Shown: one piece after another, positions 34,318 through 43,177 of the stretch
Layout: each line of letters begins with the position of its first letter
Numbering within the stretch: the first letter of the stretch is position 1
DNA from: Ferruginibacter yonginensis
Lineage (GTDB): Bacteria > Bacteroidota > Bacteroidia > Chitinophagales > Chitinophagaceae
Length of the DNA: 64,000 nucleotides
Direction: 5' to 3'
Assembly: GCF_042651465.1 (NCBI RefSeq)
Contig: NZ_JBHSCZ010000001.1
Coordinates: forward strand, 558,001-622,000
Notes under the pieces: generated by a model
Databases searched by the model: none
What the model was told of the DNA's origin: nothing
Seen by the model: only the letters and a program-made list of their open reading frames with translations
Made by a program: the position numbers and the translations under genes

Positions 34318-35031
34318 ATGGACACCCATTTACACCACAATACCCATCAACATACCGAAGAACATCTTGAAAGTTCAGACTTTTTAAGAGATGTTGTAAT
34401 AGGTATGAGTGATGGCTTAACGGTACCATTTGCATTAGCAGCAGGCCTTAGCGGTGCTGTTGCTAGCAGCAACATCATTGTAATTGCAGGCATTGCTGAA
34501 ATAGCTGCTGGTAGTATTGCGATGGGTTTAGGTGGATATTTATCGGGTAAAACAGAGCAAGACCATTACACCAATGAAGAAAAACGTGAACACTTTGAAG
34601 TTGAAAATTTAAGAGAGAGAGAAATAGAAGAAACCAAAGAATTTTTTGCCAATATTGGCCTAAGTAAAGAAGTACAAGAACAAGCTACCGAAGAAATTGC
34701 CCGTGATAAAGATCGCTGGGTATCGTTTATGATGAAGTATGAACTAGGTTTAGATAAACCTGACCCTAAACGTGCTACCAAAAGTGCCTTGAACATTGGC
34801 ATATCATACATTGTTGGAGGTATCATACCATTGAGTCCTTATTTTTTTACAGAAAACGCAATTGATGGTTTAAAATATTCAGCAATAGCAACACTGATAT
34901 GCTTATTCATTTTTGGATATGTAAAAAGTAAAATGACAGGTGTAAAACCACTTTGGGGTGCATTAAGGGTAACACTAATTGGCGCTACGGCTGCTGCAGC
35001 CGCATTTGGCGTTGCAAAATTATTTGATTAA
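34318..35031 (+). CDS. VIT1/CCC1 family metal (Fe/Mn) transporter
   Basis: The 237-residue membrane protein belongs to the vacuolar iron transporter family. After a His-rich N-terminus (HLHHNTHQHTEEH) it has SDFLRDVVIGMSDGLTVPFALAAGLSGA, AGSIAMGLGGYLSGKTEQDHY, a cytoplasmic Glu-rich metal-binding helical region (EEKREHFEVENLREREIEE) and three further membrane segments. It probably exports Fe2+ or Mn2+ from the cytoplasm. It follows rocD by 9 bases, so the two are likely cotranscribed although no shared function is evident. Confidence 0.92.
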   Translation: MDTHLHHNTHQHTEEHLESSDFLRDVVIGMSDGLTVPFALAAGLSGAVASSNIIVIAGIAEIAAGSIAMGLGGYLSGKTEQDHYTNEEKREHFEVENLREREIEETKEFFANIGLSKEVQEQATEEIARDKDRWVSFMMKYELGLDKPDPKRATKSALNIGISYIVGGIIPLSPYFFTENAIDGLKYSAIATLICLFIFGYVKSKMTGVKPLWGALRVTLIGATAAAAAFGVAKLFD

Positions 35032-35052
35032 AATAGGCTATACCACATTTTG

Positions 35053-35090
35053 AAAAGCGTTTTATTGAAATTGATAAAACGCTTTTTATT
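35053..35090 (+). terminator. Terminator after the VIT1-type gene
   Basis: AAAAGCGTTTTAT pairs with ATAAAACGCTTTT around an eight-base loop, followed by T-rich sequence. Confidence 0.85.
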
Positions 35091-35155
35091 TTAATGCTGC
35101 TGCTGTAAGTAATCGACTTATGTTACGTATTAACGCTAACTAATTAAAAACAAAC

Positions 35156-35749
35156 ATGAAAAAATCAATATTATTCTTATTACTATCCGTAATTACATTA
35201 TCAAGCATGGCACAAGCTAACATCGCATACCCTAGTGGTTTATCTGTTGGAGAAAAAGCACCCATGTTTGCAGCAAAAGATCAAAATGGAAATATGGTTG
35301 ATGTACAATCACTTTTAAAAAAAGGGCCTGTAGTGGTAATTTTTTATAGAGGACAATGGTGCCCATATTGTAACCAACAGTTAAAGAAAGTGAGTGATTC
35401 ACTATCATTTATCACTGCCAAAGGCGCATCAGTTGTAACGGTTACACCCGAGAGTGCAGTCAACATTAGTAAAACCATTGAAAAAACAAAAGCTACTTAT
35501 GCCATTATAGAAGACAAAGGTTTAAGTATCATGAAAAGCTACAAAGTAAATTTTTTGGTAGATGATAACACGGTTACCAAATACAAAGGTTATGGTGTTG
35601 ATTTTGCAACAGTAAATGGCGACAATGGCGCTAATTTACCTGTACCTGCTACCTACATTATAGCAAAAGATGGTACTATTAAATATCGCTTTTTTAACAC
35701 TGATTACAGGGCTAGGGCCAGTGTAAATGATATTATCAATCATTTGTAA
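35156..35749 (+). CDS. Secreted peroxiredoxin-like (AhpC/TSA) protein
   Basis: The 197-residue protein has a signal peptide (MKKSILFLLLSVITLSSMAQ). The thioredoxin fold starts at VGEKAPMFAAKDQNGNMVD. The active-site region reads VIFYRGQWCPYCNQQL, a CxxC at the position of the peroxidatic Cys, as in the 'peroxiredoxin-like family' (Trx-like AhpC/TSA) members. The cis-Pro region is VPATYIIAKDG. It is likely a periplasmic thiol peroxidase or reductase. It is a single gene with its own terminator. Confidence 0.9.
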   Translation: MKKSILFLLLSVITLSSMAQANIAYPSGLSVGEKAPMFAAKDQNGNMVDVQSLLKKGPVVVIFYRGQWCPYCNQQLKKVSDSLSFITAKGASVVTVTPESAVNISKTIEKTKATYAIIEDKGLSIMKSYKVNFLVDDNTVTKYKGYGVDFATVNGDNGANLPVPATYIIAKDGTIKYRFFNTDYRARASVNDIINHL

Positions 35750-35779
35750 TAAACCACAAATTATCCAAATGAATTTACC

Positions 35780-35815
35780 AAAAGCGCCATCAAATTATGA
35801 TGGCGCTTTTAAAAT
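35780..35815. terminator. Bidirectional terminator between peroxiredoxin-like gene and hemL
   Basis: AAAAGCGCCATCA (35780-35792) pairs perfectly with TGATGGCGCTTTT (35798-35810) around AATTA. It ends both the plus-strand gene and the hem operon. Confidence 0.93.
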
Positions 35816-37093
35816 TTATGCAGTAAAAGTTGCGGTGGCATTAATGGTTTTATCTAAATCATCATAACGCAATGCATTGTTTAAAAACCAACTTTCAAAA
35901 GGTGAAGGTGGCAAATAAATACCTTGCGCTAGCATATGATGAAAATATTTTTTAAACAATTCATTATTACAAGCTGCAGCATCTGCAAAATTATTTACCT
36001 CATTATTTGTAAAATGCACACTAATCATACTGCCAAGTTGATTGATTGTAACGGGTATGTTTTTATCAATAAAAACTTTGGCCAAACCATCTTTTAAATA
36101 AACAGTTTTTGCGTTTAGCTCAGTATACAAATCATCATTCGTATTCAATTCATTCAACAAGGTATACCCAGCAATCATAGCAATAGGGTTACCACTTAAT
36201 GTGCCTGCTTGGTATACTTTACCCAATGGCGCTACACACTCCATAATAGCTTGTTTTCCACCAAAAGCACCAACGGGCATACCTGCGCCAATTACTTTAC
36301 CATAAGTAACCAAATCAGCGTTTATGTTTAATAATTGTTGTGCACCGCCTTTTGCTAATCTAAAGCCCGTCATCACTTCATCAAAAATTAATACGATGTT
36401 TTCATCATCGCAAATTTTTCTGAGTCCTTCTAAAAAACCAGGCGCAGGTAAAATACAACCCATGTTACCAGCTACGGGTTCTACTATAATGGCAGCAATT
36501 TCATTTTTATGTAATGCCACTAAATGTTGCACTGCTTCTAAATCGTTATAAGCTACAGTTAAAGTATCGTTGGCTACTGCTTCACTTACACCGGGTACCG
36601 TTTCAATACCCAATGTAGCCATGCCACTACCCCCTTTTACCAAAAAAGCATCTGCATGGCCATGATAACAACCTTCAAACTTGATGAATTTATTTTTACC
36701 AGTATACCCACGTGCAACACGTAGTGCACTCATACAAGCTTCTGTACCGCTGCTCGTCATCCTTATTAAATCAACATTGGGTGCCATTGATTTAATTAAG
36801 GCTGCCATATTAATTTCTAATTCGGTAGGTGCGCCATAACTAGTGCCTAATGTAGCTTGCTGTTGAATGGCATTAATAACAGGTTCATATGCATGCCCCA
36901 AAATCATTGGTCCCCATGAGGCGATGTAATCAATATATTGTTTATCATCAGCATCATACAAATAAGCACCGTTTGCTTTTTTAATAAATATGGGGTTACC
37001 ACCTACACTTTTAAAAGCCCTTACGGGTGAATTAACGCCCCCGGGTATATGAAGTTGCGCCTTGGCAAATAAAATATCGTTTTGAGATGACAT
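35816..37093 (-). CDS. hemL: Glutamate-1-semialdehyde 2,1-aminomutase
   Basis: The 425-residue PLP enzyme converts glutamate-1-semialdehyde to 5-aminolevulinate, second step of the C5 heme route. Blocks seen: HIPGGVNSPVRAFKSVGG, DYIASWGPMILGHA, MTSSGTEACMSALRVARGYTGK (in parts), FEGCYHGHADAFLVKGGSG, EPVAGNMG, FDEVMTGFRLA, the PLP lysine in VTYGKVIGAGMPVGAFGG and QAGTLSGNPIAM. It is the last gene of the hemACDEFBL operon, three bases after hemB. Confidence 0.97.
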   Translation of the reverse strand: MSSQNDILFAKAQLHIPGGVNSPVRAFKSVGGNPIFIKKANGAYLYDADDKQYIDYIASWGPMILGHAYEPVINAIQQQATLGTSYGAPTELEINMAALIKSMAPNVDLIRMTSSGTEACMSALRVARGYTGKNKFIKFEGCYHGHADAFLVKGGSGMATLGIETVPGVSEAVANDTLTVAYNDLEAVQHLVALHKNEIAAIIVEPVAGNMGCILPAPGFLEGLRKICDDENIVLIFDEVMTGFRLAKGGAQQLLNINADLVTYGKVIGAGMPVGAFGGKQAIMECVAPLGKVYQAGTLSGNPIAMIAGYTLLNELNTNDDLYTELNAKTVYLKDGLAKVFIDKNIPVTINQLGSMISVHFTNNEVNNFADAAACNNELFKKYFHHMLAQGIYLPPSPFESWFLNNALRYDDLDKTINATATFTA

Positions 37094-37096
37094 TGA

Positions 37097-38074
37097 TTAT
37101 GCGTTTATAATTTTAATAAAATCTTTTGCAAAGTAACTAGCAATAAGGCTTGCACCAGCTCTTTTGATGGAAGTGATTGATTCTATAATGGCTTTTTCTT
37201 CATTTAACCAACCTTTTTCTGCTGCAGCTTTTATCATAGCATATTCGCCACTTACTTGGTATACACTAATGGGTACATGAATTTGGGTGGCAAGTTTTTG
37301 TACAATATCTAAATAAGGTAAACCAGGTTTTACCATTACAATATCTGCACCTTCTTCAATATCTAACAAGGTTTCTCTAACAGCTTCATTGCTATTAGCT
37401 ACATCCATTTGATATGTTTTTTTATCACCAAATCCTGGTGCACTATCTAAAGCATCTCTAAAAGGGCCATAAAAGCAACTAGCATATTTAGCGCTATAAC
37501 TCATTATACCCGTATTGGTAAAATTATTTTCTTCTAATGCCTTACGAATGGCGCCAATACGGCCATCCATCATATCACTTGGTGCAACAAAATCAGCTCC
37601 AGCTTGTGCATGGCTTACACTCATTTTTGCCAGCACTTCAACAGTAGCATCGTTTACAATTTGATTGTTTTCAACAATTCCATCATGGCCATAACTAGAA
37701 AAAGGATCTAGGGCAATATCCGTCATTACACACATTTCAGGCACCGCATCTTTAATTGCACGAATACTTCTTTGCATTAAACCATTGGGGTTTAATGCTT
37801 CGGTACCTTTATTATCTTTTAATGCATCATCACACTTAATAAATAATAGTATACATTTCACACCCATAGCATACAACTGTTTTACTTCTGCAACCGTATT
37901 ATCTAAACTTAAACGATAGTAATTAGTCATTGAGCTAATTTCTTCACGTACATTACTACCTTCTACAATAAATAATGGTACAATAAAATCGTTGGGTGTT
38001 ACTACTGTTTCAGCTACCATACTACGTATAGCAGGTGATTGACGTAATATTCTATTTCGCTTTTGCAAATACAT
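37097..38074 (-). CDS. hemB: Porphobilinogen synthase (5-aminolevulinate dehydratase)
   Basis: The enzyme has 325 residues and condenses two 5-aminolevulinates. The two active-site lysines lie in MSYSAKYASCFYGPFRDA and DIVMVKPGLPYLDI. The metal-site segment reads MTDIALDPFSSYGHDG: the ALDP form typical of enzymes lacking the Zn-binding Cys triad. An allosteric Mg-type segment is expected from the family. The frame is open to 38101, overlapping hemF, but the ATG at 38074 gives the usual N-terminus (MYLQKRNRILRQSPAIRSMV), 11 bases after the hemF stop. Confidence 0.95.
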   Translation of the reverse strand: MYLQKRNRILRQSPAIRSMVAETVVTPNDFIVPLFIVEGSNVREEISSMTNYYRLSLDNTVAEVKQLYAMGVKCILLFIKCDDALKDNKGTEALNPNGLMQRSIRAIKDAVPEMCVMTDIALDPFSSYGHDGIVENNQIVNDATVEVLAKMSVSHAQAGADFVAPSDMMDGRIGAIRKALEENNFTNTGIMSYSAKYASCFYGPFRDALDSAPGFGDKKTYQMDVANSNEAVRETLLDIEEGADIVMVKPGLPYLDIVQKLATQIHVPISVYQVSGEYAMIKAAAEKGWLNEEKAIIESITSIKRAGASLIASYFAKDFIKIINA

Positions 38075-38085
38075 TTTAAAAAAGT

Positions 38086-39021
38086 TTAAAGTTGTAACCA
38101 ATTTTTTGGTTGCAGCAATATTGCTTGCAACGCCGCTTCTGCACTATCTTTTGGAGGATGATATTCATAATCGAACCTTACTGTTGGTGGTAAACTCATT
38201 AAAATACTCTCGGTACGACCGTTAGTATGTAAACCAAAAAGGGTTCCCCTATCATGCACCAAATTAAATTCAACATACCTGCCTCTTCTTATTTGTTGCC
38301 AGTACTTTTGTGCATCTGTAAAAGTATCATCTTTATGTTTAGTAGCGATGGTTAAATAAGATGTTTCGAAAATATAACCACAAGCTTTAGCAAATGATAA
38401 CCAATCAGCAGCTGTCATATTAAAATTACCATTGCGTTGGTAATCATAAAAAATACCACCAACACCCCTGCACTCATTATTACGATGTTTGTTTACAAAA
38501 TAGGTATCGCAATGATGTTTAAATTGAGGATATAAATCAACATGAAATTGATTACAAATAGTTTGGTAAGATTGATGAAAATGCACTACATCATCTTCAA
38601 ACAAATAATAAGGCGTTAAATCAGTACCACCGCCAAACCAGCTATCTATCACTTCATGTTGTGCATCATACAATTCAAAATAACGGTAATTAAAATGTAC
38701 CGTTGGCACCATAGGATTAATAGGATGTAATACCGAACTAATGCCACAAGCAAACCATTTTTCGCCTTCAATTTTTAATTGCTTACGCATATTATCCGTA
38801 ACATCACCAAATACTATACTGGTATTAACACCACCTTTTTCAAACACCGCACCATTGGCAATAATACGTGTAATGCCACCACCACCTTCTGCTCTTTGCC
38901 AAACATCTTCTTTAAAAATAGCCGCACCATCTACTTGCTCAATTGCAGCACAAAGGTGATTTTGCAAACCATGAATAAAGTCGATAAACTGTTGTTTGAT
39001 AGACTCTTCGTTACCTAACAT
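38086..39021 (-). CDS. hemF: Oxygen-dependent coproporphyrinogen III oxidase
   Basis: The 311-residue enzyme decarboxylates coproporphyrinogen III with O2. Blocks seen: WQRAEGGGGITRIIANGAVFEKGGVN (in parts), HPINPMVPTVHFNYRYFE, DSWFGGGTDLTPYYLFEDD, HRNNECRGVGGIFYDY, YVEFNLVHDRGTLFGLHTNGRTESILMSLPP (in parts). This aerobic form, together with HemJ, points to heme synthesis under oxic conditions. It lies five bases after hemE. Confidence 0.97.
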   Translation of the reverse strand: MLGNEESIKQQFIDFIHGLQNHLCAAIEQVDGAAIFKEDVWQRAEGGGGITRIIANGAVFEKGGVNTSIVFGDVTDNMRKQLKIEGEKWFACGISSVLHPINPMVPTVHFNYRYFELYDAQHEVIDSWFGGGTDLTPYYLFEDDVVHFHQSYQTICNQFHVDLYPQFKHHCDTYFVNKHRNNECRGVGGIFYDYQRNGNFNMTAADWLSFAKACGYIFETSYLTIATKHKDDTFTDAQKYWQQIRRGRYVEFNLVHDRGTLFGLHTNGRTESILMSLPPTVRFDYEYHPPKDSAEAALQAILLQPKNWLQL

Positions 39022-39026
39022 CGTTG

Positions 39027-40094
39027 TTATTTTGCGTTATATTCTTTAATAGCATCTACAAATGCCCTTGCATGATCAACCGGAATATTAGGTGTTATAC
39101 CATGACCTAAATTAGCAATGTAATGTTGAACACCAAAAGCATCAATCATTTTATGAGCTTCTTTCTTAATATCAGCTGGCGCCATCATTAACTTTGCAGG
39201 GTCAAAACTACCTTGTAATGTAGTATGCTTACCTGCAAACGAACGAGCCATGGCAGGCGGTATACACCAGTCAACCCCCACAGCAGCACCAGTTGCAGCC
39301 ATCGCTTCAATAGCATACCAACTTCCTTTAGCAAACACAATTACCGGACAATGCGGTTGAACCGCAGCTACAATTTGTTTAATGTACGGCAATGCGAATG
39401 CTTCAAAATCTGCTGGACTTAATAAACCACTCCAACTATCAAATAACTGTACAACATCAGCACCAGCCTTTGATTGTGCAATTAAATACTCGATGGTGGT
39501 ATCAGTAATCATTTGCATAAGTTGGTGTGCTAATGCAGGTTGTGTAAAACAAAATGATTTAGCTTCATCAAACGTTTTACTGCCTTTACCTTGTACCATG
39601 TAACAAAGTAATGTAAAAGGAGCACCAGCAAAACCTATTAAAGGCACACGACCATCTAGTGTTTTTTTCGTAAGTGTTAACGCATCCATTACATAATGTA
39701 ATTGATCGTTCACATCAGGCTTCACAATACGTTTTAAATCATCAACTGATTTTATAGGTGCTGGTAATGAAGGGCCTTTACCTTCTTCCATTAATACTTC
39801 TAAACCCATTGCTTGCGGTACCACCAAAATATCTGAAAAAATAATGGCAGCATCTACCCCAACAATATCAACTGGTTGTAAGGTTATTTCACAAACTAAC
39901 TCAGGTGTTTGGCAACGGGTAAAAAAATCATATTTTCTTCTAAGCACCATGTATTCTGGTAAATAACGACCTGCTTGACGCATCATCCAAACTGGGGGTC
40001 TACTCAATTGTTCACCTCTTAACGCTTGTAAAAGTAAATCGTTTTTCAAATTACTACTCGTTGCGTTGCCAGTAGTATTTACTGATGGAATCAT
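39027..40094 (-). CDS. hemE: Uroporphyrinogen decarboxylase
   Basis: The 355-residue enzyme removes four carboxyls from uroporphyrinogen III. Typical blocks: PPVWMMRQAGRYLPEY (catalytic Arg region), ITLQPVDIVGVDAAIIFSDILVVPQAMG (in parts), GFAGAPFTLLCYMVQGKGSK, ADVVQLFDSWSGLL and NLGHGITPNIPVDHARAFVD. The first 20 residues are a variable extension. It begins two bases after hemD. Confidence 0.97.
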   Translation of the reverse strand: MIPSVNTTGNATSSNLKNDLLLQALRGEQLSRPPVWMMRQAGRYLPEYMVLRRKYDFFTRCQTPELVCEITLQPVDIVGVDAAIIFSDILVVPQAMGLEVLMEEGKGPSLPAPIKSVDDLKRIVKPDVNDQLHYVMDALTLTKKTLDGRVPLIGFAGAPFTLLCYMVQGKGSKTFDEAKSFCFTQPALAHQLMQMITDTTIEYLIAQSKAGADVVQLFDSWSGLLSPADFEAFALPYIKQIVAAVQPHCPVIVFAKGSWYAIEAMAATGAAVGVDWCIPPAMARSFAGKHTTLQGSFDPAKLMMAPADIKKEAHKMIDAFGVQHYIANLGHGITPNIPVDHARAFVDAIKEYNAK

Positions 40095-40096
40095 AA

Positions 40097-40804
40097 TTAT
40101 GCTATCTTTTTATTATAGAATTGGTATACACAAGTTGCAATAGCCTCTTGTGAAGGTTGTGCAGCAACAATTGCTTGTCGTGCAATTTTTTGCTGTAAAT
40201 GTTGTGCAGTTGTATCGCCTATACAAAAACAGGCAGTTACCGCTGCAATGGTATTTTTTAATAAATAACTATCAATGGCTGATGGACTAAAAAACAACAG
40301 CCCATCAATAGGTTCGTTGATTGAAAGTGGCGTTAATATTGATTCATACAAAACCACTTCATTTACCAAAACATTATTTTGTTGTAAGTGATGTTGTAAA
40401 TCATCTCTCCTATGATCGCCACAAAAAAATGTAACGGCTTCAATATTTTTATCTGCCGTAATTAATCGAGCTAAAGCAAGTGCATTTTCTGCAACGCCTT
40501 CAATGGTAATATTAGAAAGTTGTTTAGCTGCAATAAGTGTTTGGCCACTTAAACAATAAACCCTTTTGTATGTTGGTGCAATAAAAAAATGCTGTACATT
40601 TTCAATATAAGCTTTAACAGCATTTACACTTGTAAAAACGATGACCTCATCAGCAACATTAATACAACTTGATTTTTCAAAATTGACAATGTTTTTAAAA
40701 CTAATAAAAGACTCATCTATCACATTAAAATGATGTTGTTGTAAATCATTTTTTACTGCAGGCAATAATTTTTTTGTTGATAATATGGTTGCTTGCGTAA
40801 TCAA
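40097..40804 (-). CDS. hemD: Uroporphyrinogen-III synthase
   Basis: The 235-residue protein has low conservation, as is usual for HemD. Position between hemC and hemE, length, and motifs VIVFTSVNAVKAYIENV, KRVYCLSGQTLIAAKQL, VTFFCGDHRRDDL, DGLLFFSPSAIDSYLL and CFCIGDTTAQHLQQK support the call. It cyclises hydroxymethylbilane with inversion of ring D. It overlaps hemC by four bases. Confidence 0.92.
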   Translation of the reverse strand: MITQATILSTKKLLPAVKNDLQQHHFNVIDESFISFKNIVNFEKSSCINVADEVIVFTSVNAVKAYIENVQHFFIAPTYKRVYCLSGQTLIAAKQLSNITIEGVAENALALARLITADKNIEAVTFFCGDHRRDDLQHHLQQNNVLVNEVVLYESILTPLSINEPIDGLLFFSPSAIDSYLLKNTIAAVTACFCIGDTTAQHLQQKIARQAIVAAQPSQEAIATCVYQFYNKKIA

Positions 40805-41748
40805 TTTATTTTGATATTTTGAATACCTTTTTGAACCATAAGAGTAGCTGCTTCTGTTGCCACCAATTGTTGTTGTTCCAAAGGTGTTTTTACTATTACA
40901 GTAATTTCATCTTTACCATCGATAGCCGTAACGTTACCTGTAAAAGAAATAATACCGTTTTCTATTGCCGCAAATGCACCAATTGGTGTTGCACAACCTC
41001 CCATTAAAGCCCTTAAAAAATCTCTTTCAATATGCGTACAAATAGCTGTGTGCTCATCATGTAAGCCTGCACATGCTTTCAGTACTTGTTCATCATTCTC
41101 TCTACAAATAACCACCATCGCCCCTTGTGCTGGTGCTGGTAACATCCATGGTAAAGGCAACTGCGGCCCAGTAATTGATTCTGTTAAACCCAACCGCTCT
41201 AAACCAGCAGCCGCAAATATGGCAGCATCCCAATCAGCTGCATGTAGCTTTTCTATACGTGTTATAACATTACCTCTTATATTATCAATGGTTGATAATG
41301 GAAACGCATGCAACCATTGTGCCTTACGGCGTATACTACTTGTTGCAATGTGTATGGGAAGTTGTTGGGTGGTTTTATTATTTATAGCATTGGCTACATT
41401 GTTACGAGTTGTTTCATTTTTAAAAACCAATACATCTAAAGGATTATCTCTTTTGAGTATGGCTGCAATTTGTAAGCCTGCTGCTAATTGCGTTGGCACA
41501 TCTTTAAATGAATGTACAGCAATATCAATTTCATTATTGAGCAAAGCAATATCTAACGCTTTTGTAAAAATACCTTGTACACCTACTTCGTATAATGGTG
41601 TGGTTAAGTTAATATCGCCTTCACTTTTTATAAAATGAAGTTGATTGGCTAAATGGTTAGCTGTTAAAAAATCACTTACTTTTTGGGCTTGCCAAGTAGC
41701 TAACTTACTGTCTCTTGTACCTATTTTTAAATGGTTGGATTGATTCAT
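40801..41748 (-). CDS. hemC: Hydroxymethylbilane synthase (porphobilinogen deaminase)
   Basis: The 315-residue enzyme polymerises four porphobilinogens. Motifs: KIGTRDSKLATWQAQKV, DIAVHSFKDVPTQLA, IATSSIRRKAQWLHAFP, NIRGNVITRIEKL, PAPAQGAMVV and ALMGGCATPIGAFA, where the Cys carries the dipyrromethane cofactor. It starts one base after the hemA stop. Confidence 0.97.
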   Translation of the reverse strand: MNQSNHLKIGTRDSKLATWQAQKVSDFLTANHLANQLHFIKSEGDINLTTPLYEVGVQGIFTKALDIALLNNEIDIAVHSFKDVPTQLAAGLQIAAILKRDNPLDVLVFKNETTRNNVANAINNKTTQQLPIHIATSSIRRKAQWLHAFPLSTIDNIRGNVITRIEKLHAADWDAAIFAAAGLERLGLTESITGPQLPLPWMLPAPAQGAMVVICRENDEQVLKACAGLHDEHTAICTHIERDFLRALMGGCATPIGAFAAIENGIISFTGNVTAIDGKDEITVIVKTPLEQQQLVATEAATLMVQKGIQNIKIN

Positions 41749-41749
41749 T

Positions 41750-42994
41750 TTAATTAAGCTCTAAAAAATGATTAATGGAGTTAATAAATTGACAACCCGT
41801 ATGCGAATTAGTTTTTAGTTGTGTAGCTAATTTATTAATGGTTTGTTGTACTTTTTTATGTGGACAAGCATTGATATCGCCAACCTTATTCATTTCACAA
41901 GCTGCTGGTAATAAATTCTGCAGTTCGTGCAGCTTATGTTTCCATTCGTTTAAGTGTGCTGTAAGGTGGTAGGTATTTAACCAATTAATAAACTCTGTAC
42001 TGGTTTCATTTATTATTTCGAAAGCCTTTGGCAATGCTGCCTTACGAACTGCCAATGTTTTATCAACATATACTTTTGAAAGATAGTCAACATCTACCAA
42101 AGTAATATTTTGATATGCATTTATGGTTGGTTGTACATTTAATGGAACCGATAAATCTAAAATAACTTTATGATCATTTTCTGAAAAATGTTCTGTTGTT
42201 ATGATATAATCGTTGGCATTCGTACACACAATTATTACATCATTTAATTTAACCTGCTTTGGTAAGTTTTCAAATAAATCGGCAGTAATACCTGCCTCTT
42301 TTGCAAAATCAGCGGCTATATTATTTGTTCTATTGAGGATGGTGATATTGTTAGTATTGAAATAATGTTTTAAATTTTTACAAACATTTCTACCAAACTT
42401 GCCTGCACCAATTATTAGTATTTTTTGTTCTGCAATATTGTCTTGTAATTTCAAATATTCAATGGCTGCGTATGATACCGATACAGTACCTGAACTTAAA
42501 GAAGTAAACGTTTTTATTTTTTTAGAAGCTTGCAACACATAATTTAAAGTGCGGTGCATTATAGGCCCAATAAGTTGATGCGCATTTGCCATTGCAATGG
42601 CTGCTTTTAATTGACCTAAAATTTCATAATCGCCTAATATTTGCGAATCGATACCTGCGGCTACTTTAAATAAGTGCTCTAATGCTAATGTACCATTTTT
42701 GCTAAATGAAATTTCATCAAAAACATTTTTTGAACCACCCGATGCTTCACACAAAATATCTACTAAAATTGTGCTGTTTTCAGCAAAGGCGTACAATTCG
42801 GTTCTATTACAAGTACTTAGCACAAATAAGCTAACAATTTCATATTCCTTTGCAATAGTGGCAATGGTATTAAACTGATTTTTATCAATTGCAAACAAAC
42901 CCCTCACCTCTGCACTCGTTTGGTGGTGGTTAATACCAATTACGTGTAACCTGCTTAATATTTGAGTTGATAATGTAACGTTGTTTTGATACAT
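41750..42994 (-). CDS. hemA: Glutamyl-tRNA reductase
   Basis: The 414-residue NADPH enzyme reduces glutamyl-tRNA-Glu to glutamate-1-semialdehyde and commits to tetrapyrroles. The nucleophile Cys is in FVLSTCNRTELYAF, and other blocks are GINHHQTSAEVRGLFAI, DSQILGDYEILGQLKAAI and the nucleotide loop ILIIGAGKFGRNV. The C-terminal dimerisation helices contain several Cys and His (CEMNKVGDINACPHKK), a possible heme-sensing region by analogy with other GluTRs. It is the first gene of the seven-gene hem operon. Confidence 0.95.
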   Translation of the reverse strand: MYQNNVTLSTQILSRLHVIGINHHQTSAEVRGLFAIDKNQFNTIATIAKEYEIVSLFVLSTCNRTELYAFAENSTILVDILCEASGGSKNVFDEISFSKNGTLALEHLFKVAAGIDSQILGDYEILGQLKAAIAMANAHQLIGPIMHRTLNYVLQASKKIKTFTSLSSGTVSVSYAAIEYLKLQDNIAEQKILIIGAGKFGRNVCKNLKHYFNTNNITILNRTNNIAADFAKEAGITADLFENLPKQVKLNDVIIVCTNANDYIITTEHFSENDHKVILDLSVPLNVQPTINAYQNITLVDVDYLSKVYVDKTLAVRKAALPKAFEIINETSTEFINWLNTYHLTAHLNEWKHKLHELQNLLPAACEMNKVGDINACPHKKVQQTINKLATQLKTNSHTGCQFINSINHFLELN

Positions 42995-43177
42995 ATTGAG
43001 TGTAAAATTATCTAATCAACCTATGGCTTTCGTCATACAATTGTAAACGTATTGTAATAAAAATTAAATTACCAAACTAGGAAGTAAATGAACCGAATCT
43101 GACATTCAGGTGACAATAAACATTGTGTGTTATGAAGTAGATGATTGAAATTTGCGTAAATTTTAAAAACATATCAT

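Noticed and set aside
41048..41638. 196-codon plus-strand frame opposite hemC
   Set aside because: hemC shows all catalytic motifs on the other strand; the antisense translation is Cys/Ser-rich and unlike any protein.
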